64,000 bases of DNA from Anthonomus grandis grandis (GCF_022605725.1 NC_065564.1:4442698-4506697); one strand, 5' to 3'. Shown: positions 40,201 through 46,710, counted from the stretch's first letter. Notes: generated by a model from the letters alone, not told the origin. Made by a program: numbers and translations.

Positions 40201-42320
40201 CAGCAATCGCGTGCCGTTTCTTTCGACCACCTTGCTGGCGTAGTCGGCCGCATACATCGAGGTGAAATCGAACATGGCGACATCTGGGGTGCCGTAGTGG
40301 TTCACGGCGAACTCCAGATGGGGCAGTTTGTAGTTGGTGCTGAAGTCAGCCGCCTCGCGGGCGTAACTGTGGAGTCGCTCTTGGTCGACGTTGGCCAGAG
40401 CGAGGAGTTTTTCGGTGTCAGCCAGGTCCTACAGTCGAGAATTGAAGGGTTGTAGCAGTTCTGGACATGCTTGTCAATAAGTCAAGAGGTACTCTTCAAA
40501 TACTAATGTCTTAAATAATATTTTGGAAGCTTTTAATATCAGCCAGTATATTTTTCAGCCAACCAGATTAATTAGAAATAGTGAAGGTATCATCGACTTG
40601 ATTTGTTATAATAGTGACCTGGAAATTAATGTTGAGGTAAAAGATATCAATAAGATAACTAATACCAATAATGTTACAGATACATAAAAGATGCCAATTA
40701 ATTAGTTTTCCATTTCACTTTTTGTTTCATGTCCCTACCTCAAATAGCAACAAACTTAGCCTAAGTTCTGAAAATCACCCAAACTGTAAAAACGGCAAAA
40801 AACCTAAATGTGACTTTTTCTCAGAAACCATTAGTTTTACAAAAAATATTGTAGATACATAAAAGGTACCAATTAATTAGTTTCCATTTCACTATTTGTT
40901 TCATGTCTCTATCTCTAATAGAAGAAAAGTTATGCCAAATTTTATAAATCATACAAATTGTAAAAATTGCAAAAAATTTTTTTATCTACATAAAAGATGC
41001 CTACCTGTTGTCCCAAAATCAAATTCGCTGTAAAGTATTGAATTGTGAACTTGTTTATCTTTGGGAAAATAAAATGCTTTATATATTATACATTGATGGC
41101 TTTTTCACCACAAGACACAGGACCTCCTGAGGATGTATTCGACCTACGAAACTCACCTGTTTAATGACCCCCTTTTCCAACAAGCTGGCCTTCTTAGCAG
41201 TCATGACGAAATAATGCGTGTCGTCCTTATAATAAACGATATTCTCCAGGTCGATCCTGGTCTTCTCCTGCAGCTCCTTGAAGAACTTTTGATTAAAAAT
41301 GAAGGCCACCCCGCTGATCTCCTCCACCCGTGCCTCCGCCTCCGTCTTCTTATTGATAAAATTAGCGGTGATCGCTAAAAACCACAAAAATCCTTAACCT
41401 ATCGAGTCCGAATTTCCCACAGGACGTACCTATAGCCAACTTCCCCCTGAACTCTTTACGTTTGAACCCTTGCAAGGTGTTACGCTTGCCGTCCGCCCCA
41501 ATTATGACGTCAAACTCGTACTGCGACACCGGATGTTGTTCCGGTTTAAACTGACCCCTCCAACCGGTTTCTACGAGAGGGAGATAAAAAAAACATTTAG
41601 TTACTCCCCCAACGAGGTGAGTAAAACTCACTTTCAGCCGCGCTAGGCTCGATTAGCCCCTCGAAGCTGACCTCGGTGTGGATTTCAACCCCCAGCAGCA
41701 GCGCCACCTTCAGTAAAATGCACTGAAGCTGCCTGATGCTGATGTGATCGATCGCCCCCGCGCAGAACTTGCCGAAGAACTTTTTCGCGCCCAACATGCG
41801 CAGATCCTCGATGACAAAAGGCCACAGATGGAGCACATTGTTGCGAGAGAGACGATCGCGTTTCTCCACTACCACCTGATAAACCATGAACACACTTCAC
41901 CGTGGAAAACTAGAGGGGGTTCCCACGACTTAAACTTACCACTTTAGCACCCAACAGTTGCGCCTCGATGGCTGTGCGCAGGCCGCACGGTCCCGCGCCG
42001 ATCACCAGTACGCGCAGACCTGCGCACGCCTTCCCTTTGCCGTAGCACTTGTGCGACGCGCGCGCGTCGAACTTTTTCCAGAGCGCCTTGGCGCGCCACG
42101 ACGTCAAGTTCGCCCTCAGTTTGGGGTAGAAGTGCGGGAACACGTTGGGGCGCAGGTGCAAGAGGTCGCACATCGCCCGATGGTAGCCGAGGATGTTTTT
42201 TAGGGTGGCGGCGTTCAGGAATGGCTCGAAGTACTCGTTGGCGTGCGCCGCCTCCAGGCCGGAGACGGGGCGGCCGCGTAAATGGGCGGGCGGGCCGCCG
42301 CCCCCGCTGTGCCGCTCCAT
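2019..42320 (-). CDS. Mical: Mical: [F-actin] flavin monooxygenase, 22 coding exons
   Basis: NADPH-dependent FAD enzyme that oxidises actin methionines and disassembles filaments; the family acts downstream of plexin/semaphorin. Coding exons (5' to 3', minus): 42320-41940, 41875-41632, 41570-41430, 41374-41157, 40428-39965, 39903-39755, 39695-39474, 37094-36967, 36915-36651, 36477-35719, 34096-33807, 33730-33455, 33285-33073, 14619-14371, 14129-13970, 13912-13736, 13679-13525, 13468-13347, 7544-7270, 7204-7030, 6970-6792, 4258-2019. All have GT-AG borders and all phases close, giving about 2,493 residues. Domains: monooxygenase about 80-530 (GAGPCG at 108-113), CH about 536-640, LIM 1512-1568, then acidic and disordered sequence. 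The vertebrate C-terminal Rab-binding bMERB domain was not seen. The ATG has a good AAAATGG context. Introns are loaded with satellite DNA. The family call is very secure; minor splice choices are less so. Confidence 0.93.
4680..4908 (+). mobile_element. Non-LTR retrotransposon (LINE) fragment, between endonuclease and reverse transcriptase
   Basis: The plus-strand frame holds TDHQLISCELK, then YRDFKYFDDNAFGTDLN, then NINW. This order is typical of the region just after the endonuclease (SDH catalytic motif, here TDH) in CR1/Jockey/L2-like elements. It is only about 75 codons, ends at a stop, and lies antisense inside the last Mical intron. No reverse transcriptase follows; the 181-bp tandem array begins immediately after. 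It is a dead remnant. The element class rests on pattern recognition, not a search. Confidence 0.65.
4905..6360. repeat. 181-bp tandem repeat array, about 8 units, in the last Mical intron
   Basis: The marker GTCAGG (or its variants) recurs at 4961, 5142, 5323 and 5505, giving a unit of 181-182 bp. Each unit carries a CTAGAAACA-TTTTTATTTAACTTTTTGCAAG segment, a GTACCCTTGGGTAAATTGC segment and a TTCCTTGGAATGTTTTTCAGC segment. The right-hand units (5,760-6,360) are more diverged and partly truncated. Short open frames inside are by-products of the repetition. Confidence 0.88.
6361..6791. other. Mical intron remainder, no gene seen
   Basis: AT-rich intron sequence between the 181-bp array and the exon at 6792-6970. 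It includes a GAACCCCTGGGAATTTCCC stretch near 6510. The exon frame runs on into this sequence for two codons and meets a TAA at 6784-6786, so failure to splice would truncate Mical just after the acidic segment. Confidence 0.5.
6792..7204 (-). CDS. Mical: Mical acidic segment, two exons (7204-7030 and 6970-6792)
   Basis: The first exon starts with the conserved TPERIEVSN motif and becomes an acidic run ending in SDDDDDSTSS. The second begins SDTDSDDEAAFDDALEQP, then a basic/aromatic patch KWAERWKNSYRKGRGSD and a serine-rich end. They are separated by a 59-bp intron (6971-7029) whose acceptor is GGGTTTTAG; the alternative AG a little upstream leads to a stop. Both lie just C-terminal to the LIM domain, the same order as in other MICAL proteins. 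The region is probably disordered and may be phosphorylated; no catalytic function is visible. Confidence 0.88.
7270..7544 (-). CDS. Mical: Mical exon: second half of the LIM zinc finger
   Basis: The exon opens with KCQYCHSQLRLGSYMFDRDG and continues to RFFCIHHYG, which supplies the second zinc knuckle: C-x2-C and C-x2-H at residues about 1539, 1542, 1565 and 1568. The remaining 60 residues are a Pro/Lys-rich linker (LTRKPSQKGE to VTGVDLLDR). It splices in phase 2 to the exon at 13468-13347. The intron between the two halves is 5.8 kb and is almost wholly satellite. The donor is GTATGT. Confidence 0.92.
7545..7659. other. 3' end of the satellite-bearing Mical intron, unique part
   Basis: Short unique sequence between the LIM exon and the 162-bp array. 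It holds the CTTTCGACAG acceptor, with a C-rich tract (AACCCCC-CTAAACCACC) on the minus strand. Confidence 0.5.
7660..13190. repeat. 162-bp satellite array A, about 34 units, subfamily TTGTTCCCTAAAAGC
   Basis: The marker ATAATTAATG repeats every 160-162 bp (for example 7958, 8118, 8280). A unit holds GAAACTTTCCAGATTATTATAA, TTAAATCAACTCTCTAAGTACAATAGAACAG, TTGTTCCCTAAA and either CGAAAAGTGGCC or CCAAAATTGCCC. A rarer unit type with TTTTACATGAAAAACACC recurs near 9,660, 10,632 and 11,606, that is every 972-974 bp or six units, so a six-unit higher-order repeat is visible. The array fills the intron that splits the LIM domain. Identity between units is very high. No long open frame survives. 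Confidence 0.95.
13191..13346. other. 5' end of the LIM-splitting intron
   Basis: Unique AT-rich sequence between the right end of array A and the exon at 13347-13468, with a GTAAGTACAATCATT donor on the minus strand. Nothing else is seen. The 61-codon open frame here is the exon frame running through the intron. Confidence 0.5.
13347..13468 (-). CDS. Mical: Mical exon: first half of the LIM zinc finger
   Basis: The exon encodes VPAKPVNIQSGSEF, then CHFCNKRVYLMERL and FFHHGCFK. The cysteines at residues about 1512 and 1515, His1533 and Cys1536 follow the exact LIM spacing C-x2-C-x17-H-x2-C. It is too short and GC-poor to stand out on its own. The acceptor is GGTTTTTAG and the donor GTAAGT. 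The next exon, which completes the finger, is 5.8 kb away across array A. Confidence 0.92.
13525..14619 (-). CDS. Mical: Mical linker exons (14619-14371, 14129-13970, 13912-13736, 13679-13525)
   Basis: The first exon gives the conserved EERQKVLEEIACNRQDRQ helix and TEQFLKSMQMLQAN, which sit between the CH and LIM domains of Mical. The next give KDLMRAIGKI then ETSDWNIQQIEKKI and a charged helix, ending STEAKYADIDRNIKQLDL. These look like coiled-coil or extended helices. The frame is also open across a 57-bp segment, 13913-13969; it has GT and TTTTTTCCAG ends, and removing it gives the smoother join KI-ETSDWN, so I treat it as an intron. The whole block is a 1.1-kb island of exons between two satellite arrays. 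Confidence 0.87.
14194..14199 (-). terminator. Possible alternative poly(A) signal AATAAA after exon 14619-14371
   Basis: If the donor at 14370 is not used, the frame continues for about 51 residues to a stop at 14215-14217, and an AATAAA (minus strand) follows about 16 bp later. This would make a Mical product ending before the LIM domain. In AT-rich DNA such a hexamer is common, so this is weak evidence. Confidence 0.3.
14716..14830. repeat. Left copy of a diverged direct repeat bracketing satellite array B
   Basis: This segment, with TACCTAACGCGG, then TATACACCATCTAAATAAAAC and AACTAA-TTAATTTTTTTTC, matches 32,765-32,865 at roughly 80 percent by eye in the same orientation. The 162-bp array lies exactly between the two copies. 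Confidence 0.7.
14820..32755. repeat. 162-bp satellite array B, about 110 units, subfamily TTGTCCCCCAAAAGC
   Basis: ATAATTAATG recurs at 14861, 15023, 15185 and 15347, an exact 162-bp step, and this continues for almost 18 kb. Units differ in a few positions: CCCCCAAAAGC or CCCAGAAAAGC, TTGCCCAAAA, TTGGTCAAAA or GTGGCCAAAA, and AGAGTAAGCTC or GGAGTAGATCC. Long blocks are copied within the array: rare marks at 24,051 and 25,832 are 1,781 bp apart (eleven units), and marks at 22,631 and 27,488, and at 22,771 and 27,628, are 4,857 bp apart (thirty units). The array fills one Mical intron. I saw no gene or transposon inside it. Confidence 0.96.
32765..32865. repeat. Right copy of the direct repeat bracketing array B
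   Basis: GTACCTAAGGCG, CATACACCATCGAAATAAAAC and CGACTAATTAATTTTTTTTC correspond in order to 14,716-14,830. It also carries the minus-strand AATAAA at 32834-32839 that would serve the adjacent alternative exon. Confidence 0.7.
32834..32839 (-). terminator. AATAAA poly(A) signal for the alternative Mical exon
   Basis: TTTATT on the plus strand reads AATAAA on the minus strand, 27 bp after the stop of the hydrophobic-tail exon. This distance is short but usable. Confidence 0.35.
32866..32994 (-). CDS. Mical: Possible alternative last exon of Mical encoding a hydrophobic tail
   Basis: A CTTCTTTCAG acceptor opens a 42-codon frame in phase 0, the same phase as the donor of the exon at 33285-33073. 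The peptide starts IGKILWNF, runs through a hydrophobic stretch VLAVFLLITAF, continues DQLVNPAVYETPD and stops at TAG (32866-32868). A minus-strand AATAAA follows 27 bp after the stop. If used, it would give a Mical of about 1,290 residues with monooxygenase and CH domains, no LIM, and a membrane-anchor-like tail. I know of no such isoform. It could be a chance frame, but the acceptor, phase and poly(A) signal all agree. Confidence 0.45.
   Translation of the reverse strand: MGKILWNFANVLAVFLLITAFDQLVNPAVYETPDTSFAGIWV
33073..34096 (-). CDS. Mical: Mical linker exons (34096-33807, 33730-33455, 33285-33073)
   Basis: Three exons encode about 260 residues of disordered linker after the CH domain. 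The first includes CQTCQIRENFQE and ends VYGRVQNWIRRHDF; the second includes CKTRSTEYDGVKVEQRTEV and a basic stretch KPAKRASKLKIPKQRSRG; the third ends with RHKRHADLIQTKPGS and DRKQRKKRATLERTG. The basic clusters could act in nuclear import or actin binding; that is inference. RKKRATLERTG followed by EERQKVLEEI is the junction expected in Mical, which supports joining the donor at 33072 across 18 kb of satellite to the exon at 14619. Confidence 0.85.
34140..35700. repeat. 175-bp satellite, cluster 1, about 9 units
   Basis: GGTTCCAATT recurs at 34386, 34561, 34736, 34911 and 35086, a strict 175-bp step. Each unit holds AATTAATTAGTTTTC, TTTCACTTTTTGTTTCATATCTCTACC, AATAGCAACAAACTTATCC, GAAAATCACCCAAATTG and CTCAAAAACCCTTAG. 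It fills the Mical intron between exons 36477-35719 and 34096-33807 right up to the donor. Confidence 0.93.
35719..36915 (-). CDS. Mical: Mical linker exons (36915-36651 and 36477-35719)
   Basis: Two exons encode about 340 residues directly after the CH domain. The first is Lys-rich (KKAVLSKIPQKFSEKSPK, later VKKRPKVPKIAINPP). The second starts EHKPKKVSSRNVCLSVNLLE and runs through PKPKKKLIKKAKLAAIPE, FSPLELIRKHLRIKKARIEE and SGSKGASSNGRLEARRFPG. They are basic, probably disordered, and poorly conserved, as expected for the insect Mical linker. The first exon uses a GTACCA donor, weaker than its neighbours. Confidence 0.82.
36967..39695 (-). CDS. Mical: Mical CH domain exons (39695-39474 and 37094-36967)
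   Basis: The first exon carries the start of a calponin-homology domain: VDSEVLLSWLSEQLKTHE, FENGRVLCALIHHYRPDL and CNQLAMDVLEKELG. The second completes it with GLSPFMTGEEITRTNDYLVM and TAYLTQVYDTFRGEIP. MICAL proteins carry one such domain right after the monooxygenase; it aids actin binding or catalysis. The exons join in phase 1 across a 2.4-kb intron holding a 175-bp satellite cluster. Confidence 0.93.
37095..37484. other. Mical intron, unique AT-rich part
   Basis: About 390 bp of non-repetitive AT-rich intron sequence next to the second CH exon, ending in a slightly GC-richer patch near 37,450-37,485 (GTTCGGGTAACGCTAGCAAACGGG) just before the satellite. No gene or motif recognised. Confidence 0.5.
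37485..39340. repeat. 175-bp satellite, cluster 2, with a 526-bp three-unit higher-order repeat
   Basis: Diverged units of the 175-bp family. The mark CCTAAGTGTTAC occurs at 37801, 38327 and 38853, exactly 526 bp apart, and the blocks between are nearly identical, so three units were amplified together. The array sits in the intron that splits the CH domain. Confidence 0.92.
39755..42320 (-). CDS. Mical: Mical FAD monooxygenase exons (six exons, 42320 to 39755)
   Basis: Exons 42320-41940, 41875-41632, 41570-41430, 41374-41157, 40428-39965 and 39903-39755 encode residues 1-532. Visible motifs: VLVIGAGPCGLR (FAD-binding GxGxxG, 108-113), SRNNVLHLWPF, the DHISIRQLQ segment, FDVIIGADGKRNTL (DG motif), DLENIVYYKDDTHYFVMTAK and LVGDSLLEPFWPTGSGCARG (GD motif). 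All are hallmarks of the MICAL catalytic domain. Nothing catalytic appears to be missing. The first four exons are separated by introns of about 55-65 bp; the next intron holds a LINE fragment and a 175-bp unit. Confidence 0.95.
40449..40685 (+). mobile_element. LINE endonuclease fragment (CR1/Jockey-like)
   Basis: The plus-strand frame from about 40,481 reads NNILEAFNISQYIFQPTRL and then SEGIIDLICYNSDLEINVEV, typical of the C-terminal part of a non-LTR element endonuclease. A second frame just upstream gives LDMLVNKSRGT, so a frameshift is likely. It lies antisense in a Mical intron about 20 bp from an exon. Its end would be followed in an intact element by the piece seen at 4,680-4,908, so both may come from one family. 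Dead fragment. Confidence 0.65.
40660..40990. repeat. 175-bp satellite, cluster 3, about 2 units
   Basis: About two units with GATGCCAATTAATTAG, TTTCACTTTTTGTTTCATGTC and CTCAAATAGCAACAAACTT, directly abutting the LINE fragment in the same Mical intron. The remaining intron to 41,156 is unique AT-rich sequence with nothing recognised. Confidence 0.88.
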
Positions 42321-42398
42321 TTTTTTTATTTAATTTTTTTTTATCCTTTGTCGGTGCGGGGGGTTGAGTGAAGCATCTGGTTAGGGCAGAGTTGGCTT
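42321..42398 (-). other. Mical: Mical 5' untranslated sequence with upstream splice acceptor
   Basis: On the minus strand CTCCTTTCGCAG (42,410-42,399) is a strong acceptor 78 bp before the Mical ATG. The exon therefore begins about 42,398 with AAGCC, and at least one non-coding exon lies further upstream. Upstream sequence contains no in-frame ATG extension that looks coding. Confidence 0.65.
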
Positions 42399-42577
42399 CT
42401 GCGAAAGGAGATTTGGAAGGTTTAAGGCGAGTCAAAGAGATGATCAACTGATGAGAAGAGGTCAAAGTTACGACAAGGCTTCAAACATATACAAGACATT
42501 TTTTTGGAGTCACAGATATTACATTAAATTAATCGTTTTGTGGTGCATGTAATACAAATATTTGTGACGTTCATGCA

Positions 42578-42796
42578 ATGGAAACTAAACCACGAGGCGA
42601 GTACATATTTTTATGTGAAAAACTCTACAAGATGCTCTTAGCCCAACAAGGTGAAAAGTTCCAACTGAAACTGTCTCTTCATGCAATGTCTACAACTAGA
42701 TTAACCACTAGGATTGAAGCCATTCGCTTATTAATCAACAACTATAAAGATATCGGTGCTTCTTTAGAAACAGTTCTTAAAATGCAAATTAGTTAG
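42578..42796 (+). mobile_element. Probable hAT-type transposase fragment
   Basis: The 72-codon frame holds CEKLYKMLLAQQGEKF and then STTRLTTRIEAIRLLINNYK, resembling the segment of hAT/ZMYM-like transposases where a TTRWSSRIDAIRAL-type motif follows a region naming the rival KRW helix. The usual Trp is replaced here (TRL). Only a fragment is present and it runs directly into a 175-bp satellite unit. The call rests on recall of the motif. Confidence 0.5.
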
Positions 42797-43015
42797 TGTT
42801 CCACTTCACTTTTTGCTTCATGTCTCTATCTCTAATAGAAGAAAAATTATGCCAAATTTTGGACATCAGCCAAATTGTAAAAATGGCAAAAACCCTAAAT
42901 GTCACTTTTTCTCGAAAACCCTTAGTTTTTTATAAAATGGTGTATATACATAAAAGGTGGCAATTAATTCGTTTTTCATTTCACTTTTTGTTTCATGTCT
43001 CTATCTTTGCAAGAA
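42785..43015. repeat. 175-bp satellite, cluster 4, about 1.3 units
   Basis: Starts at TTAGTGTTCCACTTCACTTTTTGC directly after the transposase fragment and ends near TTTCATGTCTCTATC. Sequence between here and 43,400 is AT-rich and shows no gene. Confidence 0.85.
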
Positions 43016-43399
43016 AAGACGTGCATTAAATTCTCACTTTCATTAAAAGCTATATTGTGCATTAGATTTCCATTTACATTGACATGAGTATTGAATAATA
43101 TTGATAAACATATCGTTATTAAAATAAATCAAAAAATATGTTTGTTGGATTGGCTGTTTAATTTTCATTTATAAATATGCGCCCTGTAGCCCCTAGAAAG
43201 AAAGTGCTGCAATAGCAAATTGAAAAAGAAACGATCATAGATTTTACTTAATTGGTCTTAAAGGAAAGTCAACGAATGCAATATTATTACGATAAACGCC
43301 CATTTATATGTATATATATGGACACGATGAAGCATTTCTCGCGAAGATCAAACGAGTTTACAGTGAAAACGAACTGGTGCAAGCCATATAGATGTAAAA
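43016..43399. other. Unique intergenic sequence between satellite clusters
   Basis: AT-rich sequence without a recognisable gene. Its right end (about 43,361-43,394) carries TACAGTGAAAACGAACTGG and GCAAGCCAT, which recurs on the far side of the next satellite cluster. Confidence 0.5.
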
Positions 43400-45165
43400 A
43401 TGGCAAAAAACCTAAATGTTACTTTTTATCAAAAACCGTTAGTTTTTCAGAAATAATTGTATCTAGGTAAAAGGTGCCAATTAAGTGGTTTTCCATTTCA
43501 CTTTTTGTTTCATGTCTCTAGCTTTAATAGAAAAAAAGTTATCCCAAATTGTGAAAATCACCCAACTTGTAAAAATGGCAAAAAACCTAAATGTCACTTT
43601 TTATCAAAAACCGTTAGTTTTTCAGAAAAAAATGTATCTAGGTAAAAGGTGCCAATTAATTAGTTTTTCATTTCACTTTTTGTTTCATGTCTCTAGCTTT
43701 AATAGTAAAAAAGTTATCCGAAATTGCGAAAATCACCCACCTTGTAAAAATGGCAAAAAACCTAACTGTCACTTTTTCTCAAAAACCGTTAGTTTTTCAG
43801 AAAAAATTGTATCTACATAAAAGGTGCCAATTAATTGGTTATCCATTTCACTTTTTGTTTCATATCTCTAGCTTTAATAGCAAAAAAGTTATCCCAAATT
43901 ATGAAAATCACCCAACTTGTAAAAATGGCAAAAAACCTAAATGTCACTTTTTCTCAAAAACCGTTAGTTTTTCAGAAAAAATTGTATCTACATAAAAAGT
44001 GCCAATTAATTGGTTATCCATTTCACTTTTTGTTTCATGTCTCTAGCTTTAATAGCAAAAAAGTTATCCCAAATTGTGAAAATCACCCAACTTGTAAAAA
44101 TGGCAAAAAACCTAAATGTCACGTTTTCTCAAAAACCGTTAGTTTTTCAGAAAAAAATGTATCTACATAAAAGGTGCCAATTAATTGGTTTTTCATTTCA
44201 CTTTTTATTTCATGTCTCTACCTTTAATAATTAGAAAGTTATCCCAAATTGTGAAAATCACCCAATTTGTAAAAATGGCAAAAAACCTAAATGTCACTTT
44301 TTCTCAAAAACCGTTAGTTTTTCAGAAAAATTGTATCTACATAAAAGGTGCCAATTAATTGGTTATCCATTTCACTTTTTGTTTCATATATCTAGCTTTA
44401 ATAGCAAAAAAGTTATCCCAAATTATGAAAATCACCCAATTTGTAAAAATGGCAAAAAACCTAAATGTCACTTTTTCTCAAAAACCGTTAGTTTTTCAGA
44501 AAAAATTGTATCTACATAAAAGGTGCCAATTAATTGGTTATCCATTTCACTTCTTGTTTCGTGTCTCTAGCTTTAATAGCAAAAAAGTTATCCCAAATTA
44601 TGAAAATCACCCAATTTGTAAAAATGGCAAAAAACCTAACTGTCACTTTTTCTCAAAAACCGTTAGTTTTTCAGAAAAAATTGTATCTACATAAAAGGTG
44701 CCAATTAATTGGTTTTTCATTTCACTTTTTGTTTCATGTCTCTATCTTTAATAGTAAAAAAGTTATCCCAAATTATGAAAATTACCCATTTTGTAAAAAT
44801 GGCAAAAAACCTAAATGAAACTATTTCTCAAAAACCCTTAGTTTTTCAAAAAAAAATAGATATATAACATAGATACATAAAAGGTGCCAATTAATTAGAT
44901 TTCCACTTCACTTTTTGTTTCATGTCTCTAGCTTTAATACTAAAAAAGTTGTCCGAAATTGTGAAAATCACCCAACTTGTAAAAATGGCAAAAATCCTAA
45001 ATGTCACTTTTGCTCAAAAACCGTTAGTTTCTTGAAAAATGTTGTAGATACATAAAAGGTTTTAATTAATTAGTTTTTTGTTATACTTTTTGCTTCATGC
45101 CTCTATCTTTAATAGTAAAAAAGTTATCGCAAATTGTGTAAATAACCCAAATTGTAAAAAAATAC
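43400..45165. repeat. 175-bp satellite, cluster 5, about 10 units
   Basis: AAGGTGCCAA recurs at 43471, 43646 and onward at 175 bp. Units carry ATGTCTCTAGCTTTAATAG, AAGTTATCCCAAATTGTG and AAACCGTTAGTTTTTCAG. Because 175 is not a multiple of three, overlapping open frames in all three phases appear along the array; they are not genes. The cluster lies upstream of Mical. Confidence 0.93.
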
Positions 45166-46018
45166 AGTGGAAATGAACTAGTGCAAGCCATTTAGATGAA
45201 ACGAAAGTAAGTTTAACTTAATGTGATCGATCAGTATTCCACACCATAACATTGACATTGAAACTATCCGTTCAGTGTGCGTGTGTGTGACCTAAAATAG
45301 TCATCGTGAATGCTAATAAGGCACCACCCACGTCAGGTGCATTATCTATATTAAATCAGGCCGTTTACCTGATGTTGAACAATGGGATTTGTGGGACGCC
45401 TCATTGCCTCCAATTTAATTTTAGAATTTTTGGCCGATCTTGTATGTAACGAGGGGAAAAAAAGTGGATCGAACCGTTCGATTGAAACTAGTTACGCGTG
45501 CAGATTAGAATTTATTCGTCGCCTCTTGGGTTTCATATATAAAACGTGCAAAGTGCCACTGGCAGTCGGCCAGAATCGATGGAGTTATTGATTATGACCA
45601 TTTCATTACTATAGGGCATTTTATTTTTTAATATCATAGGCAAGAAGCTTCCTTATTATGTGTCAGAAAAAAACCTAAGATCTTCATGGGGTACATGAAA
45701 CCGTTTACTCCCGGTCTATTTTCGTGCCTCAGTGGGAGGTGGCGACTGCTAAATCACGAAATTGTCGAGTAAACGCATTAATTAATTTATTTTTGAGAAT
45801 TTGCGTTTCACTTTTTGTGAGAAAAATTATTGTGACTCACTTTTTAGCAAATATTTCCTAGTAGAAAACACATGATCAGCATACGTTGCACTGAGCAAAT
45901 TTACTCTTCCCTTATCAGTCATGCTTCTGTTATACACCAGTGGCGCTTACACCTCAATTACCTTAATAAAAAGCAAAAGCAAAAAGCTTCAGCTCTTGGG
46001 CTATTAAAGGGGAAAAAC
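45166..46018. other. Intergenic region upstream of the MBF2 gene
   Basis: No gene recognised. The plus-strand frame at 45,382-45,591 is short and unfamiliar. CATATATAAAACG near 45,534, followed about 30 bp later by GGCAGTCGG, resembles a TATA box and initiator, but no coding exon follows. The segment 45,720-45,740 is slightly GC-richer. Confidence 0.45.
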
Positions 46019-46020
46019 AC

Positions 46021-46028
46021 TATAAAAA
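46021..46028 (+). promoter_or_regulatory. TATA box of the MBF2-family gene
   Basis: CTATAAAAATA lies about 50 bp before the ATG at 46,072, placing a start site near 46,050 and a short leader of about 20 bp. Strong TATA promoters fit highly expressed secreted-protein genes. Confidence 0.65.
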
Positions 46029-46071
46029 TACCTCCATAAGGAATAAGCTTGTAGTAATAAACGAAACGAAA

Positions 46072-46698
46072 ATGACTTTAAACATAGTGGGTACAGCATT
46101 GATCCTGTTGGCTACAGCACTATGCATGGTTGTAGCTCAACAGCAATACGTGCCAGCAGCTGTCTACATCCCGACCTTCCAAGGGAACCAGAGCTATTAT
46201 TATCCAGTACATGCAGGGTAAGTCTATTGAATTAAAAAGGAAATGTCAGTAATTTTCAACTTTGCAGACCACCCAGAAACAGCAGCTACAACAGCACCTA
46301 CAGGACTAATGGCAGCTATCCAGCTAATTACAACGGAAGCCTGGATGGACACTTGTTTTCTGGGCATATCCAGCTGTATGATAGGCTGCTGTTCAACCAG
46401 GTAAGGAAGACTATAAATCAACAAGCAATTCCTTATAAATCTCCTTCAGGTTTACCGCAAAGAATCTAGATGGTGGTCGTCCAGAGACAAAACCATTGAC
46501 TACCCCCAGGCAGCTCCCGCAGGATACACCAGGAACGAAGTGATTTCAGCCATAAGAATCTACAATCAATTCCTGGATGGGAATTCAGCCAGAGCCACCA
46601 TCCTCAAGGGTGGGGTAGGCTATCAGTACGTGAACATCCTGTTGGAGTCCAAGTGGGGCAAGGGCTTCCAGTATTTGGTCCAGATCTACGGCCACTAG
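46072..46698 (+). CDS. Secreted MBF2-family protein, three exons, 175 residues
   Basis: Exons 46072-46217, 46268-46400 and 46450-46698 join in phase (introns of 50 and 49 bp, GTAAG donors). The product begins with a clear signal peptide, MTLNIVGTALILLATALCMV, cut near VA-QQQ. A Tyr/Asn/Ser-rich N-terminal part follows, then the conserved C-terminal module: HLFSGHIQLYDRLLF, VISAIRIYNQFLDGNSARA, TILKGGVGYQYVNILLESK and FQYLVQIYGH. This is the pattern of the family named after silkworm transcription activator MBF2, most insect members of which are small secreted proteins of unclear role. Several N-x-S/T sites (NGS, NST) suggest glycosylation. Family call fairly firm; function unknown. Confidence 0.85.
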
Positions 46699-46704
46699 TG
46701 CCAA

Positions 46705-46710
46705 AATAAA
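46705..46710 (+). terminator. AATAAA poly(A) signal of the MBF2-family gene
   Basis: AATAAA seven bp after the TAG stop, followed by a T-rich stretch (GTCTGTTTAATTTTTTTT). Implies a very short 3' untranslated region. Confidence 0.7.

Noticed and set aside
41944..42465. 173-codon minus-strand frame rich in Arg and Pro
   Set aside because: Frame-shifted shadow of the first Mical coding exon.
43457..44818. Chain of overlapping plus-strand open frames of 62-111 codons with similar peptides
   Set aside because: They are the 175-bp satellite read in three frames; 175 is one more than a multiple of three, so each unit shifts phase. No start, splice or promoter support.
45382..45591. 69-codon plus-strand frame after a TATA-like box
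   Set aside because: Unfamiliar peptide, no splice partner, and no poly(A) signal close by; not enough to call a gene.
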